DNA of 27,853 nt from JBMYQA01 sp049600855 (GCA_049600855.1 JBMYQA010000048.1:1-27853); one strand, 5' to 3'. Shown: positions 1 through 8,509, numbered from the stretch's first letter. Notes: generated from the sequence alone by a model not told the origin. A program made the numbers and translations.

Positions 1-1742
1 CTTTCATAAGCACTAATCAAAAAATCATTATTCGTATTATAGACACGTTTACTCAAATCTTGGCTCGTTTCTAACAGTATCCCTTTAGTTGCGAGTCTCA
101 TATTCGTTAAGTGAAATGTACTTTCTGGAAATGTTGACAAATGGCTTACTGAAAAAGCAATAAACAAATTAAAATCAAATTTAATCGACTCCAGAAATGC
201 ATCTTTTGCTCTTTCAGCTAATGAAGGAATAATGACTTTTAGCTGTTTTAAACGTACATCTACCGCCTGCTTCAAACAATCGTATGCCTCTGCTAAGTTT
301 CCAACATGCTGGTAAGTGATTCCCAAGTGCATCAAGCTCAAGGCGTAATCTGGATGTTGCTCGCCAAGAATACGTTTCCGAATATCATGCACTTTTTGGA
401 TTAATCTGAGTGCTTCGTCATACTCCCCTAACACCACGTCAATCACTGCCAAGTTTTCTAGGCTTTCGGCAAAATCAGGATGTTCCTCTCCTAATAATTC
501 CTTGCGTATATTCATACTCTCTAAACAAGGAGACAGCGCTTCATCGTATTGATTATTTTGACAGAAAGCAGCACACAAATTAGACAAATACAAAGCATAC
601 AATTCATTGTTTTTCCCGTATTTTTCTTCAATGCCTTTCAGCGCCTCTTGATAGAATGGAATCGCCTCTTCATATTTTTCATGGGTACTGAGCGCCAAGG
701 CATAGTTATTTAGGATACGAGGTAATAATCCTGTTGGATCGGGCTGATGCTTTTGTAGGTCATAGGCTTTCTGTTGAGTTTGAATAGCTTCCGCTACATT
801 CCCCAACTCTAAATAGACTTGCCCTAAGCTCGTCAAGGTTTCCAGGTAATGCTCGTGTGCTTCGCCAAATACTTCGATAAACTCTTCGAGGCAATATTGG
901 GCTTCTAGGTAATCGCCATTCGCTGCAAAGATATTGGCAAAAAGCCGCAGGTTCATTACTAAGTTAGTATCCCTTGCTCCCCATTCTTTTACTGCCAGTA
1001 TTTTGAATTCTTTCGCTAATTCTCCTGCTTTCTGAATTTCTCCTTGCTCAAATGCATCAAAAGCTTGATTGGCAACTTCTTTTAGGTAATCCACCTCAGC
1101 ATAGTGTGTCTCAGGCATCAATCGTTTATAGAGATAAGCATTGAAAGATGATTCTTGCGCAGCAATTTCCAAGCGTTTTTCAGCACCTAACTCCCGAATG
1201 ATCTGATCTACCCGAAATTGCAGTTCTACGGGTAAGAATTTATCTAACTTTCCTTCTCCAAAATATTGGGTAGGCTCGCCAAATTCTGGCAATAACTTTC
1301 GTACTTTGATGATGGCTAATTCATCGTCAATGGTAGCATCTGCCCCCTGAATTTCCACAAAGAGCTTATGCTTTCGCATATTTAACTCCCATTCCAACAT
1401 TCTCCGCATTAAATCTTCTGAGTTCCACCATTGGGCAAAATCTTCTGCTGTAGCGCCATGTTCCAAAGCACGATTTAAAAATTCCAAGGATTGTTGATCT
1501 CCTTGCTCGGCCTTATAGATCACCATGCTTCCGTACAACTCTGGTAGTTTGTAGATTTTGTCATCTTCAGCAGCCTGTGCCTTACATTGATTCAGCCCCA
1601 TTTGGATGACTTCAGGGGTAAATGATAAGTCCCAAAGCTGGCTACGACTCATAAAAATTTCAATAAATTGTTCGTCAGATGTCGTCTTATGCGCTGCTTC
1701 CTGCTTTTTAGAACCGCCAAAGAGTTTGGAAAAAAATTTCAT
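1..1742 (-). CDS. TPR protein, probable TPR-CHAT (caspase-like), 3' end beyond window
   Basis: The reading frame starts at the ATG at 1740-1742 and stays open for 580 codons to the left edge, so the C-terminus is missing. It begins MKFFSKLFGGSKKQ and has no signal peptide, so it should be cytoplasmic. Residues about 40-230 are helical and unassigned. Residues about 260-500 are 42-residue kinesin-light-chain-type TPRs, with LGEEHPD and LGEQHPD turns near 417-424 and 459-465. The last residues, about 546-580 (TNMRLATKGILLETSQDLSK onward), resemble the helical linker that normally precedes a CHAT domain in bacterial TPR-CHAT proteins. The protease domain itself is therefore inferred. The Uma2-like gene lies 85 bp upstream on the same strand, so co-transcription is possible. 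Target and trigger are unknown. Confidence 0.8.
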   Translation of the reverse strand, partial: MKFFSKLFGGSKKQEAAHKTTSDEQFIEIFMSRSQLWDLSFTPEVIQMGLNQCKAQAAEDDKIYKLPELYGSMVIYKAEQGDQQSLEFLNRALEHGATAEDFAQWWNSEDLMRRMLEWELNMRKHKLFVEIQGADATIDDELAIIKVRKLLPEFGEPTQYFGEGKLDKFLPVELQFRVDQIIRELGAEKRLEIAAQESSFNAYLYKRLMPETHYAEVDYLKEVANQAFDAFEQGEIQKAGELAKEFKILAVKEWGARDTNLVMNLRLFANIFAANGDYLEAQYCLEEFIEVFGEAHEHYLETLTSLGQVYLELGNVAEAIQTQQKAYDLQKHQPDPTGLLPRILNNYALALSTHEKYEEAIPFYQEALKGIEEKYGKNNELYALYLSNLCAAFCQNNQYDEALSPCLESMNIRKELLGEEHPDFAESLENLAVIDVVLGEYDEALRLIQKVHDIRKRILGEQHPDYALSLMHLGITYQHVGNLAEAYDCLKQAVDVRLKQLKVIIPSLAERAKDAFLESIKFDFNLFIAFSVSHLSTFPESTFHLTNMRLATKGILLETSQDLSKRVYNTNNDFLISAYE

Positions 1743-1827
1743 AGTGATGTTGCCTAAGGTTGGATGGTATACGAATGATACACAGATATTGACAACAATC
1801 AAAAGGGAGGGATTGCTTTTTATATGA

Positions 1828-2412
1828 TTAGACAACTTCAAATTCTACATTTCGATAAACCATACTCAATGCCAAATCAATATCAATACTATTTAGTTGA
1901 ATGCTTGCATCTAGCCCTTCCGAGCGATCAATACTCCACATGTTTTTTTGACTACGGGTGAAGGTTTCAATGAGTGGTTTTTCTTGCTCTACTAACACGT
2001 ACTCTTGTAATGTAGGGATTTGCCGATAGAAGAAAAACTTATCCCCTCGATCATAATTTGCAGTAGATTTAGAGAGCACTTCAATGATAACAATCGGATT
2101 CGTGATGGCTTCTCCATCAAGCCGTGACTTTTCAGCTTTATTACAAACTACCATGGTATCTGGATATAAAAAACGATTACCTTCCTGAACATGTAGCTTA
2201 ATATCACTGTTTAAAGGAAAACAAGAAGTGTTTTTGTGAAGTAATTTAGCATTAATCAAGGCAAAAATATTTCCACTGATAAGCCCATGATTATACGTTC
2301 CTCCCGCCATGGCAAAAATAGTTCCATTATGGAACTCATATTTTTGCCCACTTTCTTCTTCAATGGTTCTGTATTCTTCTAAACTGATATTTTCCAACCT
2401 TGAGGCTTCCAT
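1828..2412 (-). CDS. Uma2 family endonuclease (DUF820, PD-(D/E)XK fold)
   Basis: This 194-residue protein has the pattern of the Uma2/DUF820 family: an N-terminal SLEEYRTIEEES helix, KYEFHNG with the first acidic residue (E26), a glycine/His-containing AMAGGTYNHG segment, YPD (D85), then IIEVLSKST (E111) followed by YDRGDK (K125). These are the expected acidic and lysine positions of a PD-(D/E)XK nuclease core, and the length is usual for the family. The ATG at 2412 is preferred. A TTG at 2427 would add five residues, but no clear ribosome site distinguishes the two. Family members are common in cyanobacteria and some Bacteroidota, often in many copies, and their biological role is poorly known. 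It sits 85 bp upstream of the TPR-CHAT-like gene on the same strand. Confidence 0.85.
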   Translation of the reverse strand: MEASRLENISLEEYRTIEEESGQKYEFHNGTIFAMAGGTYNHGLISGNIFALINAKLLHKNTSCFPLNSDIKLHVQEGNRFLYPDTMVVCNKAEKSRLDGEAITNPIVIIEVLSKSTANYDRGDKFFFYRQIPTLQEYVLVEQEKPLIETFTRSQKNMWSIDRSEGLDASIQLNSIDIDLALSMVYRNVEFEVV

Positions 2413-2602
2413 CTCGTTTTTTATCAAATTTACTAGAAACCCTCTTCAAAGTCAAACGCAATGCGATTCAAACACACTCAATAAGCAAACCAATCAGTTG
2501 AAGGTATCCCTTTTCTTACACAGGTAGTGTAACAGTCACAGATCGTCTTGTAATAGCAGAAGTTACTGAAAACGTTGAGACTTAAATTCTAAACTCCACC
2601 CA

Positions 2603-3922
2603 TTAAATATACCGATTCACAATATTTTCGAATAGCTCTTGCTTGCCGCTGATTTGTGCTGGTTCGCCAAAGGCTTTAGCCATGTTAGCAAGTTCCGTTA
2701 AGGTCAGTTGTTGATTTTCAAATGCCTGTCCGCCTTCCATCTCGAATGACTCATAACGCGCTTTGCGTAACGCTTGATAGGCAGAATGTTCTAAGATATC
2801 ATTGGCGACAAGTAATCCTCTAGCGAACGTATCCATTCCACCGATGTGTGCGTAAAAGATATCTGCTAAATCAGTCGAGTTTCGGCGTGTTTTCGCGTCA
2901 AAGTTGATGCCTCCACCTTGTAAACCACCAGCTTCCAAGAAGATGAGCATGGCTTCTGCCACTTCATAAATATTGTTTGGAAACTGATCAGTATCCCAGC
3001 CATTTTGGTAATCGCCCCGATTCGCATCAATGCTCCCTAACATCCCTGCGTTAGCTGCCACTTGCAATTCGTGTTGGAATGTATGTCCCGCCAAGGTCGC
3101 ATGATTCACTTCAATATTCAATTTAAAATCCTCATCCAATCCAAATTCCTTCAAAAAACCAATGACCGTGGCTGCATCAAAATCGTATTGATGTTTAGCT
3201 GGCTCTGACGGTTTAGGTTCAATGAAGAAGTTCCCTGTGAACCCTTGTTTGCGTGCATAATCTTTTGCCATATGCAAGAAGGTCGCCATGTGTTCCAGTT
3301 CTTTCTTCATATCCGTATTGAGCAAACTCATATACCCTTCTCGTCCACCCCAAAACACATAGTTTTCGCCTTCCAGTGCCATGGTAACATCTAAGGCATT
3401 TTTTACTTGTGCGCCCGCATGTGCTACTACTTTAAAATCAGGATTGGTCATGGCTCCATTCATGTAGCGCGGATGGGAAAACAAATTCGCCGTTCCCCAA
3501 AGTAATTTCACGCCTGTTGCCGCTTGCTGCGCTTTGGCATATGCGACCATCGTTTCCAATCGTTTTTCTGATGCTGCTAATGAACTTCCTTCATCAACCA
3601 AATCAAAATCGTGGAAACAGTAATAGGGTAATCCGAGTTTGGTCATGAACTCAAAAGCGGCATCCATTTTGGCCTTGGCGCGCGAAATGGGGTCGGTGTG
3701 TGTCAGCCAAGGAAACTGCTTGGTACCTCGCCCAAAGGGATCTCCTCCATCCCCACAGAGCGTATGCCAATAAGCACAAGCAAACTTGAAATGCTCTTTC
3801 ATGGTTTTACCAGCGACTACTTTATCCTCATCGTAAAAGCGAAAAGCGAACGGATTATCGCTCTCTTTTCCTTCAAATTTGATGTGGTCAATGCCTTTAA
3901 AATACGTTGTTAACATTTTCAT
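2603..3922 (-). CDS. xylA: Xylose isomerase, class II
   Basis: It interconverts D-xylose and D-xylulose in the cytoplasm, using two divalent metal ions. The 439-residue length matches class II enzymes. The active-site set is complete: H104 and D107 in YYCFHDFDL, E235 and K237 in FFIEPKPSEP, E271 and H274 in NIEVNHATLAGH, D299 (SIDAN), D310 and D312 (GWDTD), and D342 (NFDAK). This is the Escherichia coli numbering shifted by +3 throughout. The start at 3922 (MKMLTTYFKG) agrees with family N-termini; an ATG two codons in is the alternative. It lies 58 bp downstream of xylB on the same strand, forming a probable xylB-xylA transcription unit. No pentose transporter or regulator gene is present in the window. 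Confidence 0.97.
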   Translation of the reverse strand: MKMLTTYFKGIDHIKFEGKESDNPFAFRFYDEDKVVAGKTMKEHFKFACAYWHTLCGDGGDPFGRGTKQFPWLTHTDPISRAKAKMDAAFEFMTKLGLPYYCFHDFDLVDEGSSLAASEKRLETMVAYAKAQQAATGVKLLWGTANLFSHPRYMNGAMTNPDFKVVAHAGAQVKNALDVTMALEGENYVFWGGREGYMSLLNTDMKKELEHMATFLHMAKDYARKQGFTGNFFIEPKPSEPAKHQYDFDAATVIGFLKEFGLDEDFKLNIEVNHATLAGHTFQHELQVAANAGMLGSIDANRGDYQNGWDTDQFPNNIYEVAEAMLIFLEAGGLQGGGINFDAKTRRNSTDLADIFYAHIGGMDTFARGLLVANDILEHSAYQALRKARYESFEMEGGQAFENQQLTLTELANMAKAFGEPAQISGKQELFENIVNRYI

Positions 3923-3980
3923 TTGGATTTAATTGGACTGTCTGCTTCTTCGATAAATTCCTTGCTTGATCGTGAATCAA

Positions 3981-5474
3981 TTATTCTTGATCAATTGGTA
4001 AAGCAGCCTTCCAAGCTTCATAGGCTGCTAAATAGAGTCTCGATTTTGAGGGATCAGGCTCAAGCTGTGCGAGACAGTCTAAGCCAATAAACGCCTCTTG
4101 ATAATTCTTGTAGTAGGCCAGCCCTACCCCTGCACCTCTTGCCGCACCTTCCGCCCCATCTGTATGGTATAATTCCAGCGTGGTTTGTGTCGTATTGACA
4201 AAGGCTTCCCGAAAAACCGGACTCAAAAAGAGATTCGCCTTTCCCGCTTTCACTCGCGTCCCTCCTACCCCAATTTCCTGGAGCACTTCAAAACCATAAT
4301 TCAAGGCAAAGGCAATGCCTTCTTGTGCCGCACGAACCATGTGCGCATGATGATGTATATTAAAATTGAGCTGGTGTAAACTGGCATTTGGTTCTTGATT
4401 CCCCAACAATCGTTCTGCACCATTGCCGAAGGGATAAAACAACAAGCCTTCTGATCCAATCGGAGCTGCTGCGGCCAACCGATTGAGTTGTTGGTAACTC
4501 GCTTTTTCAGCAGCAATATTCAGCATTTTTCGCAGCCAACTGTATAAAATTCCTGTACCATTCACACACAGCAGTACGCCATTGCGCTTTTCCGCAGCAG
4601 TATGATTTACGTGAAGAAAGGTATTTACTCGTCCAGCCTCGTCCTTACTTTGTTGATCCGTTACTGCGTAAATTACACCAGAAGTTCCAGCAGTGGCAGC
4701 AATTTCTCCAGGTTGCAACACATTTAGTGAAAAGGCATTGTTAGGCTGATCGCCTGCGCGATAGGTAATTTTTGTTCCAACTTTCAGTCCTAATTCCTGA
4801 GCAGCTTGCTGTGTTAATGCCCCCTGATTACCAAATGTGGGAATAAGTGTAGGTAACAGCTTCGCATCAAACTGATAATGGTTTAACAGCAATTGCGCGG
4901 GTTCCTCCTTGGCAAAATCCCACAAAATCCCTTCTGATAAACCCGAAGCTGTAGTATAAATTTCCCCTGTCAGCTTCATGGCAATGTAATCACCGGGCAA
5001 CATGATTTTGTAGATTTTAGCGTATAGTGCTGGTTCATTTTCTTGTACCCATTTTAGCTTAGATGCCGTAAAGTTTCCTGGAGAATTTAACATGTGCGCT
5101 AAACATAAATCAGGGCCAATTTCTTCAAAAGCCTGCTTGCCAAGAGCTACAGCCCGACTATCGCACCAAATGATGGCAGGACGCAATACCTGTTGATTTT
5201 TATCTACCAATACTAAGCCATGCATTTGGTAAGAAATGCCAATGGCAGCAATAGCATTTACATCAACTTTATACTTTGTGATCAACTCACGACAGCCCTG
5301 CTTCACACATTCCCACCACAGTTCAGGCGCTTGTTCTGCCCATCCCTTCTCAACCGCAATAATTCGTAACTCCTCCTTCGGAAAATGAGTAGCAGCTACG
5401 CTTTTTCCTGTTTCCCCATCCATTACCTGAACTTTTACCGAAGAACTCCCGATATCTATTCCTAGTAGCAACAT
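3981..5474 (-). CDS. xylB: Xylulokinase (FGGY family)
   Basis: It phosphorylates D-xylulose with ATP to xylulose 5-phosphate, which feeds the pentose phosphate pathway. At 497 residues it has normal length. Seen features are the N-terminal phosphate-binding loop LLGIDIGSSSVK (residues 3-14), the xylulokinase-type QMHG at 83-86, IWCDSRA at 102-108, and RAGDQPNNAF with the predicted catalytic base D242. The TAGTSGVIYAV segment around 260 and FYPFGNGAERL further on are typical FGGY ATP-domain motifs. Its pairing with xylA fixes the substrate as xylulose rather than glycerol or gluconate. It is the first gene of the xylBA unit, so the control region should lie in 5475-5739. I found no convincing TAnnTTTG promoter there. 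Confidence 0.95.
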   Translation of the reverse strand: MLLLGIDIGSSSVKVQVMDGETGKSVAATHFPKEELRIIAVEKGWAEQAPELWWECVKQGCRELITKYKVDVNAIAAIGISYQMHGLVLVDKNQQVLRPAIIWCDSRAVALGKQAFEEIGPDLCLAHMLNSPGNFTASKLKWVQENEPALYAKIYKIMLPGDYIAMKLTGEIYTTASGLSEGILWDFAKEEPAQLLLNHYQFDAKLLPTLIPTFGNQGALTQQAAQELGLKVGTKITYRAGDQPNNAFSLNVLQPGEIAATAGTSGVIYAVTDQQSKDEAGRVNTFLHVNHTAAEKRNGVLLCVNGTGILYSWLRKMLNIAAEKASYQQLNRLAAAAPIGSEGLLFYPFGNGAERLLGNQEPNASLHQLNFNIHHHAHMVRAAQEGIAFALNYGFEVLQEIGVGGTRVKAGKANLFLSPVFREAFVNTTQTTLELYHTDGAEGAARGAGVGLAYYKNYQEAFIGLDCLAQLEPDPSKSRLYLAAYEAWKAALPIDQE

Positions 5475-5544
5475 ATGACATGATTTAGGTGAAGGGCATA
5501 GTGTTTAAAGATAACCAATTTTTGCTAGTATCAGTCGGTATCAC

Positions 5545-5570
5545 GTACCTAGAAGCGATTCAAGTACCTA
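5545..5570. repeat. Paired GTACCTA direct repeats upstream of xylB
   Basis: GTACCTA occurs at 5545-5551 and again at 5564-5570, a 19-bp period, about 70-95 bp upstream of the xylB start. The first copy also forms a small dyad with the preceding GGTA (GGTATCACGTACC). Tandem half-sites of this kind are seen upstream of catabolic operons controlled by AraC- or LacI-type regulators. The assignment as an operator rests only on position and repetition. Confidence 0.25.
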
Positions 5571-5716
5571 TTCCACCTATCACATATGGTAAATTATCAA
5601 ATAGCATAGCATTCAGGCCAAACCGTTACGATAGCAGAGATGAGGGAAAGTGTAGGGTGATGATGCGCCATTTTTCTCTTTTGGAGTCATCCCCCAGTAT
5701 TTCTTCCTCCTAAGGC

Positions 5717-5742
5717 AAAAACACTAGATGTACCCCCATCTA
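5717..5742 (-). terminator. Possible intrinsic terminator of the NTF2-like gene
   Basis: Read on the minus strand, TAGATG and CATCTA pair around a six-base loop, then GTGTTTTTGCC gives a five-T run. The hairpin begins within the TAG stop codon of the gene ending at 5740. The stem is only 6 bp and A/T-rich, so efficiency is uncertain. Confidence 0.4.
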
Positions 5743-6186
5743 ATGTTCTGCAGTATCTTTAAATTGCCAAAGCACATTTACAATTTGCCATTTCCCGTTT
5801 AATTTAACGAGATGCATGTAGTCGATCCAATCATCGGCAATGAGTTTTACGGATGCCGTTTTTTCATACATATCTAAAATGATGACTTTCTTGGTGGGAG
5901 GGTTGGGAAACTGATCACCATTCTTATTGTAGCTTTCTGCCAATAATACCATGGCATCCTTAAAGGTTTCCCGCAGGTATTCTTTTCCTGTAGCTTTATG
6001 CACCCAAAACGTGCGTTTCACCATGCGCGGATGTGCAGCACGCTCAAATTGTTCTGGTTTAAGCTCGTGTTGCGATTCTATGTAATCCAAAGCCGCTTGT
6101 TTAACGGCCAAAGAATCTTGTTTGCTCTGCGCAGTCACTTGAAGTGCCAATACGAGGCAAACAAAAGCAAGTAGAAGGGTTTTCAT
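5740..6186 (-). CDS. Secreted NTF2-like protein (putative lumazine-binding/SnoaL-like fold)
   Basis: This 148-residue protein starts MKTLLLAFVCLVLALQVTAQ, a clear Sec signal peptide cleaved near AQ-SK, so it is exported. The mature part has the NTF2-like layout: an N-terminal helix (VKQAALDYIES), the segment FERAAHPRMVKRTFWV, a helix around LRETFKDAMVLLAE, then strands ending DWIDYMHLVKLNGKWQIVNVLWQF. This resembles the putative lumazine-binding/DUF4878-type group common in Bacteroidota, whose members are mostly of unknown function. The ATG at 6186 is chosen because it places the signal peptide at the N-terminus. An in-frame ATG at 6252 would put 22 mostly basic residues before it and would start inside a hairpin. 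No ligand can be named. Confidence 0.75.
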   Translation of the reverse strand: MKTLLLAFVCLVLALQVTAQSKQDSLAVKQAALDYIESQHELKPEQFERAAHPRMVKRTFWVHKATGKEYLRETFKDAMVLLAESYNKNGDQFPNPPTKKVIILDMYEKTASVKLIADDWIDYMHLVKLNGKWQIVNVLWQFKDTAEH

Positions 6187-6243
6187 TACGCTGTTTTTTA
6201 GGATTAAATTAATTTGATGTTTCAACTTATGCCCTTTCAACAG

Positions 6244-6264
6244 CTTTTCCAACCAATGGAAAAG
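6244..6264. other. Perfect 8-bp hairpin in the 5' leader of the NTF2-like gene
   Basis: CTTTTCCA (6244-6251) and TGGAAAAG (6257-6264) pair perfectly around a five-base loop, 58 bp upstream of the chosen start at 6186. It would occlude the alternative start at 6252. Its role, if any, is unknown. Confidence 0.3.
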
Positions 6265-6300
6265 AATTAGGAATTTTTTAGGAGAAAAGCCTAAAGAAGT

Positions 6301-6332
6301 GTTCGGCTAGCCTTCGTAAAGCCTAGCCGAAC
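6301..6332 (-). terminator. Hairpin terminator after the FAD oxidoreductase gene
   Basis: GTTCGGCTAG (6301-6310) pairs perfectly with CTAGCCGAAC (6323-6332). The inner part continues as CTT/AAG around a CGTA tetraloop after one C-C mismatch. It starts 31 bp past the stop of the gene ending at 6363. The T-run on the minus side is weak (ACTTCTTT), so it may stop transcription poorly or mainly protect the 3' end. Confidence 0.6.
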
Positions 6333-6362
6333 GAAAAGTTCAAACAGCCTCAAAGAAATGCA

Positions 6363-7898
6363 TCAACTCGTAGTAAGCGAATCGCGCTGCTCATGTTTCT
6401 TACCAGGCATACGATCTACCACAAACTCTTTCCCTTCTGCATGCGTAATTTTCTGAATTGCCCACTTCCCAGATTGCGCTGAGGGAGGTAGTCCTCCACC
6501 CGGAAACAACCATTGCCCAATCATCATGAAGTTTTTCAAGCCATCAAGCTCCATCGGCAAACCATTCATTACATTTTTACTTGGCATAAAGCCCTCGTAA
6601 GCCCCTTTCCAAACGCCTGTATAACGAGCCGTTGTTTTAGGCGTTGCGATGTCTATGATTTCGATTTTCTCCGTTATGTTTGGATAATGTTGTTCCAATA
6701 GTTCGATCGCTTTTTGGCGAATCGCCGATTTTTCTTTCAGGTAACCATCGCCTTCTAAATCTTGCCAAAGCTCCCAAGGCGACTCAAATTGCAGCAATAA
6801 TGTCGTTTTGCCCGCAGGTGCAAAAGCTTCATCATACATGGAACGATTCATGATGCTATAGCCAGCCGTTTGGGTACTGCCAATGTGAAGCGTATCTGTA
6901 GGATAATAATTTGTATTGTGCGCTGGTGATGCGATTTCATCATCAATTCCAAAACCGATCATCACTAATGGTGTAAACAAAGGCCACGTTTCATAAGCAT
7001 CTTGCAACTTCTTGGTCAGGTAATTTCCCTTTAACATGTCGTACAATACCGCGTGTCCATCGCAGGCGCTGATCACATAATCGGCAAAATAGTGTTCTCC
7101 ATTGCGCAATGTCACCCCTTTCGCTTGATCATTTTCTACAATGATTTCTTTTACAGCTGAATTGTACAAAAACTTCCCACCTAAACCCCGATACGTTGCC
7201 GCTATTCGTTGGGTCATCCGATTAGAACCACCTTTGAGGTAACCTGCATTTTTAGCATGTGCCCAGCCCATCATCATAATGAGGCCAAGTGCTGAAAAGT
7301 CTCGTCCCTCGTAAAGTTTCGCTAAGAAGTAACGCACGCGTTCATTGGTTAAGCCTACATGATCGAATAATTCTTTGGCGGTACTTTTTCCATAACGAAT
7401 CAGGATTGGAAAAAAGCTTCCCATTTTTACAAAGGATTTAAAATAATCGAAAAAAGAGCGCAACTCTGGCGGATCATCAAATTGATCGAGCTGATCGCTC
7501 TTGCGCATCATGCGGCAAAGCTTGGCTATTGCCGACTCATCTTCTGGTGCCATCTGAATGAGGTAGGCTTCCCATTCATCCAAATCATTATAAATATAGA
7601 ATTCCCCATGCTGTTCATCTTGAATCTTAACAAATATCGGATGATTAATCACTTCCGTACGTTGGTCCATTGCTCCGATTTCATTCCAAATATCGTAATA
7701 AACACCGTGATCGGTTCCTACTAACCAATGTAGGCAATAATCAAAACGATAACCGCTTCTATCCCAAGCAGTCAGCTGCCCGCCTGGTTTATCATGCATT
7801 TCGATAATGGTAGCCTCATAACCATTTTTTTGGGCATAAACCCCTGCTGATAATCCAGAGATACCGCCACCTATGATGATGATTTTCTTCTGATCCAT
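6363..7898 (-). CDS. FAD-dependent oxidoreductase, phytoene desaturase/CrtISO-like (COG1233)
   Basis: This 511-residue protein opens with a dinucleotide-binding fold: IIIIGGGISGLSAGVYAQ (G10, G12, G15), the ribose-binding acidic residue E33 in IIEMH, then KPGGQLTAW. The C-terminus has the family's second FAD contact, FMMIGQWLFPGGGLPPSAQSG. This architecture and length fit the carotenoid isomerase/phytoene desaturase-like branch of COG1233. Members also act on retinoids and on unidentified lipophilic substrates. No signal peptide is present. No carotenoid genes (crtB, crtY, crtZ) are in the window, so carotenoid chemistry is not supported by context. It appears to be a single-gene unit, with a hairpin downstream at 6301-6332 and the terminator of the preceding gene upstream at 8031-8066. 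Confidence 0.85.
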   Translation of the reverse strand: MDQKKIIIIGGGISGLSAGVYAQKNGYEATIIEMHDKPGGQLTAWDRSGYRFDYCLHWLVGTDHGVYYDIWNEIGAMDQRTEVINHPIFVKIQDEQHGEFYIYNDLDEWEAYLIQMAPEDESAIAKLCRMMRKSDQLDQFDDPPELRSFFDYFKSFVKMGSFFPILIRYGKSTAKELFDHVGLTNERVRYFLAKLYEGRDFSALGLIMMMGWAHAKNAGYLKGGSNRMTQRIAATYRGLGGKFLYNSAVKEIIVENDQAKGVTLRNGEHYFADYVISACDGHAVLYDMLKGNYLTKKLQDAYETWPLFTPLVMIGFGIDDEIASPAHNTNYYPTDTLHIGSTQTAGYSIMNRSMYDEAFAPAGKTTLLLQFESPWELWQDLEGDGYLKEKSAIRQKAIELLEQHYPNITEKIEIIDIATPKTTARYTGVWKGAYEGFMPSKNVMNGLPMELDGLKNFMMIGQWLFPGGGLPPSAQSGKWAIQKITHAEGKEFVVDRMPGKKHEQRDSLTTS

Positions 7899-7962
7899 AA
7901 GATTTCGCTTAGTTGAAAAAATGACACAGATTCATGTTCGATGACTAAGCTAATCATTAACT

Positions 7963-7993
7963 AGACGCATTGCATTGATGTAAATCAGCGTCT
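7963..7993 (-). other. Imperfect stem-loop upstream of the FAD oxidoreductase
   Basis: AGACGC (7963-7968) pairs with GCGTCT (7988-7993). Inside, TGAT/ATCA pairs around a four-base loop, leaving a 7-base bulge on one side. It lies 65-95 bp upstream of the start at 7898, so it could be in the leader or promoter. No known riboswitch pattern was recognised. Confidence 0.2.
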
Positions 7994-8030
7994 GGCTTGA
8001 ATGAAATCAAGGAATACAAAAGAAAATTAC

Positions 8031-8066
8031 TAACAAAAAAGGGCCTTAGCAATTGCTAAAACCCTT
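8031..8066 (-). terminator. Strong intrinsic terminator of the 133-aa exported protein gene
   Basis: On the minus strand AAGGGTTTTAGC pairs with GCTAAGGCCCTT (two U-G wobbles, no mismatch). The stem directly abuts a run of six Ts (8035-8040 as As on the plus strand). It begins 41 bp past the stop codon at 8108. The core TTAGCAATTGCTAA is a perfect palindrome. This is the clearest terminator in the window. Confidence 0.8.
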
Positions 8067-8107
8067 CCATCTGAACTTGTTTTTACTCTTTAAGTATAAC
8101 AGCAGCT

Positions 8108-8509
8108 TTATTTCCCTCTCAAGACCAATACTTTTGCTTGAACAGCTTGTGGGTCATAGCTTGCATCTCCTTTAACATTAGACTGAATACTTTTGATGTA
8201 ATAGGTAATCGCTTTATCTGTCATGCGATTCTTTGCATAATAATCGCCTTTTACTTCTAAAGTATATGCATTTTCTTGGATTTCTAACGACTTATCAATC
8301 CACTGCCCTACTTCTTTTGTGTTAACTCCTTTGGCAATACATTTTTTTGCCCAGCTTGCTCGTACATACCAATCGTCTGCACTTGCTTTAGAAATAGCCG
8401 TTTTTGCTTTCAATAATAATTTTTCTGTAGCGCCTCCTGCCATTACCATCGTGGTTGACAATAATACAAAGGCCATTAAAAATCCGAGAGATTTGAAAGA
8501 TAATTTCAT
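8108..8509 (-). CDS. Small exported protein, single TPR-like unit, function unknown
   Basis: This 133-residue protein has an N-terminal signal peptide, MKLSFKSLGFLMAFVLLSTT, with cleavage predicted near MAGG at about residue 24. The mature ~109 residues are helical and lysine-rich. AYTLEVKGDYYAKNRMTDKA followed by ITYYIKSIQ resembles one TPR hairpin, and the preceding WYVRASWAKKCIAKG resembles another degenerate one. It ends in a basic VLVLRGK and has no catalytic motif. The product should be periplasmic. It is transcribed alone: a probable tandem -7 box lies 60-77 bp upstream and a strong terminator lies 41 bp downstream, which suggests it can be well expressed. I do not recognise a named family. 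Confidence 0.7.
   Translation of the reverse strand: MKLSFKSLGFLMAFVLLSTTMVMAGGATEKLLLKAKTAISKASADDWYVRASWAKKCIAKGVNTKEVGQWIDKSLEIQENAYTLEVKGDYYAKNRMTDKAITYYIKSIQSNVKGDASYDPQAVQAKVLVLRGK

Noticed and set aside
2309..2527. A plus-strand ORF overlapping the Uma2 gene start
   Set aside because: It is antisense to the conserved KYEFHNG region and shows no family features.
2516..2532. TTACAC/GTGTAA hairpin as the xylA terminator
   Set aside because: The stem is only 6 bp and has no T-run on the minus strand. It may be chance.
5489..5713. A 74-codon plus-strand ORF upstream of xylB
   Set aside because: It overlaps the xylB control region, has no recognisable motif or ribosome site and looks like chance coding.
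6187..6252. The 22-codon N-terminal extension of the NTF2-like protein
   Set aside because: It would bury the signal peptide and place the start inside a perfect hairpin. The ATG at 6186 is better.
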